From the NCBI GenBank assembly GCA_019722365.1, contig JADFUC010000991.1, positions 238,995-302,994 on the forward strand: 64,000 bases of DNA, read 5' to 3'. A program made the position numbers and the translations under genes. Positions within the stretch are counted from its first letter, which is position 1. Every line of letters begins with the position of its first letter. The notes beneath the pieces are model-generated. The model had not been told where the DNA came from. It searched no databases and saw nothing but the letters and a program-made list of their open reading frames with translations. Origin of the DNA: Lithospermum erythrorhizon (taxonomy: Eukaryota > Streptophyta > Magnoliopsida > Boraginales > Boraginaceae). Below are positions 59,823 to 64,000 of the stretch, in pieces.

Positions 59823-62731
59823 TGTTAAGTTTAAGGCTTTTCATCACTTTCGGAGTTTATTGTCCAGTAAAAGCGACGAAATTTAAGTGCGAGGAAATAA
59901 GCAGACACTTAAAATTTTTATCTGAGGTTCACTTGATGTGAAGGTGCGTCACATTTAATGGCTATGAGGAATCATTAATAATAGGAAGATCGTTACAAGC
60001 GCAAAATTTAGTATAATCATGTTGGTATTTTCTTATACGTGAAATCTGACCACAGAAAAGCTATCGAAACAGATCATTCTCTGGATTGAACAAAAGCCCA
60101 TGTTCTTCAATAAAGGCGCAATATTGTTAAGGATGAATTTTCTCGATACATATATTTGTGTGATAGATAAAACTCGTGAAATAAATCTTTATATTTATAG
60201 AATTTATGAAAGCGTAGTAAGTATGTCTTCTTTAATTTCGAGTCTTGGCTAACGCAAAAATAAAGCCTAGAAATTGCAAGAGATATATCACCAGTTAGTA
60301 CCGAATAAGGAAATAATTAAATGCAGATGCCAGGTGGTCTTCGATTCCATGATATCGACGAAGACAAATTTCGGATGTATTGAGCACCATTAACGGCGAC
60401 CTTCCCGAGTTAAATCGTGGCGGCTCCCTTTGATGATCGACTTGATATCTTCTTTTCCAATCGAACGTCGCGAGCGGCCTTAGAAACATTCTTGAAGAGA
60501 ATGCAGAATAGCCATTACTTACCCGTTGATGCTTTCTCATTCGGACAATCGCCCATGCTACTGCATTTGCGCTTGATCTTGTGATCTTGGCAGAGCACCT
60601 TGGAAAACCTCAAAGTTTGATTGGTAAATGATAATTCTCTTAAGCTTCCCGTTAAATCGGCAGCTTTCCCTTTGTCAGACCATTTGACCTCGTGTTTGAT
60701 CATATGGCGCTTTCAACGATTAGCAAAGAATCGGGGAGGTTGGGAATCTCTGCGCGACTTTGAAAGCATTTCGCTAACTCGGATGATTCATAAAACAAAG
60801 GAACCGGTTCGCTATCGCTTGAGTTCCCTTGACCTCGAACTATTCGCCCAAGCGAAGTATTACATTATGTGGGTTAGGTATCTTTAGGCCTTGATGCATC
60901 TTGTTGCACAAGCTCGCCGGAATCTCCAGGAACCTCTTGCTTTTATCCGAACAAAAATTTCACAGCTGACAATCCTTTCTATCTTCGTAGGAAACTCCCG
61001 TATCGAACCTCACACCTTTTCTCTTTTAAATCCTCTCTTCCAACCTCTTAAAGAACCGTCGATCCAGTATAGAGTGCGAAACACCAACACTTTTCTTGTC
61101 TGAAATTGCTCCCGAACAACCTTCGGTTCTGTCTTGAAAGTAGTTCGATAACCATCACCATCAGTGACTCACGAAATTAAACTATTCACAATTTGGGAAC
61201 ATACACCGCATTGTCAATTTCGAGAAAGAACCATTGACAGCTTGATTCACATCTCGTCACACCCACTACGTCAGCTGTTCACCGTATTGAATGAAGCAGT
61301 CCTTAGTCGAAGCTTATAATTCAATTACATGCAACAAATGCAGTATGAAAAGAAGCTCAGGAATCTACTATGGGGAATCAGCGGAAGCATTCCGCAGATA
61401 AAACCAAAGCGTTAGAATAATCGCTCAACCTGGCCGTAAATCGCCGTTAGCTTTGGCCGAATTGCCTGCTTACGTGCTTGACCCGTCTTGCCGCAACTGA
61501 CGAATCGAGAATTGCCTAACCTGCTACTGTGATCTCGCTATTTACAGCAGCATGCCGTTCTTCCCTCTTCCCCACACTTAATGAGAACCATGGCGCCCGA
61601 GCACATGAAGCTTACGTCTCACCGAGGCGGATCACACAACCACCTTAAGTTCAACCTTGTTAATTACTGAGTGCCAACAGCGCGCAATTGGCTCACATTT
61701 CGAGATATGGCCGTAATCGGTGACTGCATCACCAAATGCATCAACGGCCAACATCTGCGTCGGCGGTTGATTAATAATGCTATTGAAATCATTAAGATTA
61801 ATACCGTATGGGTGTCTTTCGCAACGTCTTAAGGTGAAACAGTTTTTTTTAAATGAGAAGTGCGCTTGTATTTGAAGGTTTCATCTGGTCTCATCGCCAA
61901 TCGGCCGCTGTGGTGATGCTCGCCTTAGCGTTAACCTTCGTTCCTTGACAAACAAAGATGCGATCGCGCAAGGCGCTTGTCTGTCGATTGTCAATTCGTC
62001 ACAATCCGTCTTACCGAGAACACCCAGTGGTTTGTTAGAACAACTTTAGGTATAGATAATCCTCGTCACGCATCTTCAATGTGGAAAATCGATTCCGTCA
62101 ATTTACCTGCGGCGTGTCATGATTCATGACTTCGTAATTGATTAACTAGCTACATGGCCAAAATTTCTGGTAAATTTCACGATCTCGGTGTTAGGATTTA
62201 AGACACTAAATCACTTGGGAGTTCAATGATCAATAAAAGCGACGGAAATTTAAGTGCGGAAATAAGCAGACACAAAATTTTACTCTGAGTTCCCCACCGA
62301 TATGAAAATTACGTCTTGTTCTTTCTTTGCAATCATTGATCAGCCAGGAGAAGATGATTCTGGCCTCTGTGGGCTATGTCCCCATGTTGAGTATTTTTCT
62401 TTATCTGGCAAATCTCGGCCAGCAACTCCTATCAAGAACAAAGATAAACTACAAGTTCTTGAAACCAGCTATGTTAACTGATAATATTAAAGAACTAATA
62501 TTATTAGAGTTAATTTCTACATTACATATATTTGTGTGATGAATAAAACTCGTAAATAAATCCTTATATTTATGAGGTATAGCTTGTAAATGGTATGTCT
62601 TCTTTGGGCTCGAGTCTTCAAGCTACTTTTTTTCAAAAAATAAAACTCTGCGAGGCTAAAGAGATATATCACAGTTATTTCGAATAAAGAAATAATTAGG
62701 CGTAGTGCAGGTGGAATTCTTTAATTAAACA
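59823..62731 (+). mobile_element. 2.9-kb non-autonomous LTR retroelement inserted in the cyclin-T exon
   Basis: Direct repeats 59823-60354 and 62189-62731 start TGTTAAG / TGTTAGG. They share AAAAGCGACG.AAATTTAAGTGCG, AAATAAGCAGACAC and ATATTTGTGTGAT.GATAAAACTCGT. Flanking bases ATCG (59819-59822) and ATCCG (62732-62736) form a 5-bp target duplication with one base lost. The 1.8-kb interior has no gag or pol motif that I can identify. A degenerate primer-binding site TGATATCGACGAAG may follow the left LTR at 60350. LTR starts of the TGTTAG.A type occur in copia elements, but the superfamily is not proven. It lies antisense to the host gene. Confidence 0.72.
60364..62188. other. Interior of the 2.9-kb LTR element, unrecognised
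   Basis: It is GC-richer than the flanks, with short frames such as 60621-60887 (plus, 88 codons, LKLPVKSAAFPLSDHLTSCL) and 60515-60703 (minus, 62 codons). No conserved retroelement domain is visible. The composition suggests decayed coding DNA, possibly captured host sequence. Confidence 0.4.
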
Positions 62732-62736
62732 ATCCG

Positions 62737-63342
62737 TAGTCTTGCCTCTGCCTTTTCTCCGCGGATATTTCAGGAGAGGTCAAAGAAAATCATCGTGCTG
62801 CTTGTTTACTGTCTTGGGCAAAGGATGCCTTCTTTCATGTTTGGATTTTTCACTTTCAGAAACCAATTCAATCCCATCTTCCAGTTCTCTTTCTATAAGA
62901 TCATCTTCATCCATATAATCCATCTTCCGAGTGGTATTTCCACCCAACTTCCGCCGCTTCTCTATTGCAGCCTTGAGCTTTTCCTTGTCGAGCTTTTTTA
63001 TGGCATCCTGAGGTGATTGAACAACTAAACCATCTTTGTAGACCAAAGATTGACTATGGTATTTGTTCTTCAACTCCCCTGCTTCCCTCTCTTCACTTCT
63101 CCTAGCCGGCCTTTCTTGGTCTTCTTCACTTTGGGGATCTGCATTGAATCTCAACTTGTTCTGGTTTTCCCCCATGTTATCTGAGTTACCTGGCATCCCT
63201 CGTCCGTCATGCTGATCATTCATTCCAACATCTCCATTTCTATCTGAATTACCAATAAATTCAGCACTTCTATACTCGTTTTCAGGACTTCGAATTTGCA
63301 GTGGTATTACATGATTTTCTCCAGCGGACGCTGAAGACCTCA
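62737..63342 (-). pseudogene. Cyclin-T (CYCT1-like) C-terminal exon, frameshifted and interrupted
   Basis: This is the best host gene in the window. After a splice acceptor (ATATATCAG, ending at 63343) the frame reads RSSASAGENHVIPLQIRSPE, a long polar region, then DAIKKLDKEKLKAAIEKRRK and MDEDDLIERELEDGIELV. These last two motifs are strongly conserved in the C-terminal part of plant cyclin T1 proteins, partners of CDKC kinases in P-TEFb-like complexes that phosphorylate RNA polymerase II. The cyclin boxes would lie in upstream exons beyond 64000. Near 62790-62800 the frame is lost in a run of four T (a fifth T would restore SPEISAEKRQRQDYG after DDF), and at 62736 the LTR element begins. 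This is either a real pseudogene or a gene with an assembly error. Another intact copy probably exists elsewhere. Confidence 0.78.
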
Positions 63343-64000
63343 CTGATATACATGTGAAATTACTAAATTAATCCTTTTAATTTACAAGTGACTGTACCTG
63401 GAAGTCACAAGTTATCTATATTAATTTTATAGAATAGCTACAAAGGTTGAAGTGACAAGGTTGAAGAGATGGGGGAAGAAGAAGGCTGTGAAATTACTAA
63501 ATTAACCCTTTTAAAAGTCACATGATATACATGTGACCATATTAACATCATATACTTGAAATTTTGTGAGAAAGTAGTAAAAGTCTTCATTTTTATTAAT
63601 ATGTACTCGTTTTTTATTCGTAAGTGATAAAGAGGCAATATAATTCGTTAGTAAGTGAAAGAGTGCGTAGCCGTAGTGGCGTCTACGCTTTTGCCTTTTT
63701 TAATTTAACGTGTCGAATAATTTAGTGGAAATGATTCTTATTAATAATTATAAGGTCATGAATTTAAAATTCATTTCATCTCTTCAAATAAATAAATAAA
63801 AACCAATATATTAAATCTAGTAATTAGAACATAATTTCTTCTCGCTATTGCTAGACCAATTGATATTATTTTTTCTATTATGCATGCAAAGGATACATGT
63901 CATAAATAAGTACTTATGTATATTAGTATATATTATTTCTATTATTGATATATTTAGGTTTGCAAACTTAGGAATTCATCACATCTAGCAATACGTAACT
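63343..64000 (-). other. Intron of the cyclin-T gene with a repeated segment
   Basis: AT-rich, no frame. A segment TGTGAAATTACTAAATTAA(T/C)CCTTTTAA occurs at 63354-63380 and again at 63487-63514. Both lie next to an ATATACATGTGA-type sequence, suggesting a local duplication or the ends of a small eroded element. No upstream exon is seen to the window end. Confidence 0.5.

Noticed and set aside
63438..63638. Minus-strand ORF upstream of the cyclin-T exon as the preceding exon
   Set aside because: It shows no cyclin-box motif and AT-rich low-complexity codons; it overlaps the duplicated intron segment.
1..64000. CRISPR array or prokaryotic defence system
   Set aside because: No regularly spaced identical repeats with unique spacers. 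The repeats seen (15440-15725, 18640-18930, 20304-20488) are degenerate and contiguous, and the genome is plant-like.

Overview
This window looks like a piece of a plant nuclear genome, most likely a eudicot. It is AT-rich and crowded with eroded transposable elements of plant families: Ty3/gypsy Tat-type and Tekay/Del-type elements, Ty1/copia, CACTA, a Stowaway MITE, SINE-like units and a probable Cassandra-type TRIM. The only recognisable host gene is at the right edge. The species cannot be named from sequence alone. Almost every element gene carries stops and frameshifts. All family calls come from motifs read by eye; no search was run.

Layout. (1) 1-~9,800: a Ty3/gypsy Tat-lineage element whose gag, protease, RT, RNase H and integrase read on the minus strand (9297 down to ~4380). 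A second, convergent gene reads on the plus strand (~950-3335), the antisense ORF known from the Retand/Grande branch. Its 3' LTR lies off the left edge. (2) 9,790-12,970: SINE-like and intergenic DNA with a complete 410-bp Stowaway MITE at 11304-11713. (3) 12,973-~22,225: a degraded CACTA (En/Spm) transposon with minus-strand transposase remnants. A 2.5-kb gypsy-type LTR (19477-22007, minus) holding a palindromic minisatellite has inserted into it.

(4) 22,948-38,844: a 15.9-kb LTR element with ~1.6-kb LTRs and a perfect 5-bp target duplication (ATAAT), but no recognisable gag-pol. It contains a 3.4-kb LTR (30233-33596) of the same family as the LTR inside the CACTA element, in the opposite orientation. 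That LTR in turn carries a ~700-bp TRIM (31976-32673) whose two LTRs contain 5S rRNA-like sequence. (5) ~39,878-42,555: a hAT-like non-autonomous element with GC-rich ends and arrays of a motif close to AAACGTTACCACG. (6) 43,067-~57,050: a minus-strand Ty1/copia element, split in its gag region by a 9.2-kb Ty3/gypsy element (46864-56054, plus strand) with both LTRs, PBS, gag, protease, RT/RNase H and integrase remnants.

(7) 57,100-64,000: low-copy-looking DNA with a small ORF (58459-58698, minus) and the 3' part of a plant cyclin-T (CYCT1-like) gene on the minus strand. That gene is interrupted by a 2.9-kb non-autonomous LTR element (59823-62731) whose target duplication (ATCCG/ATCG) sits inside the coding sequence. 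The window therefore records at least three nesting series and one apparent gene disruption.
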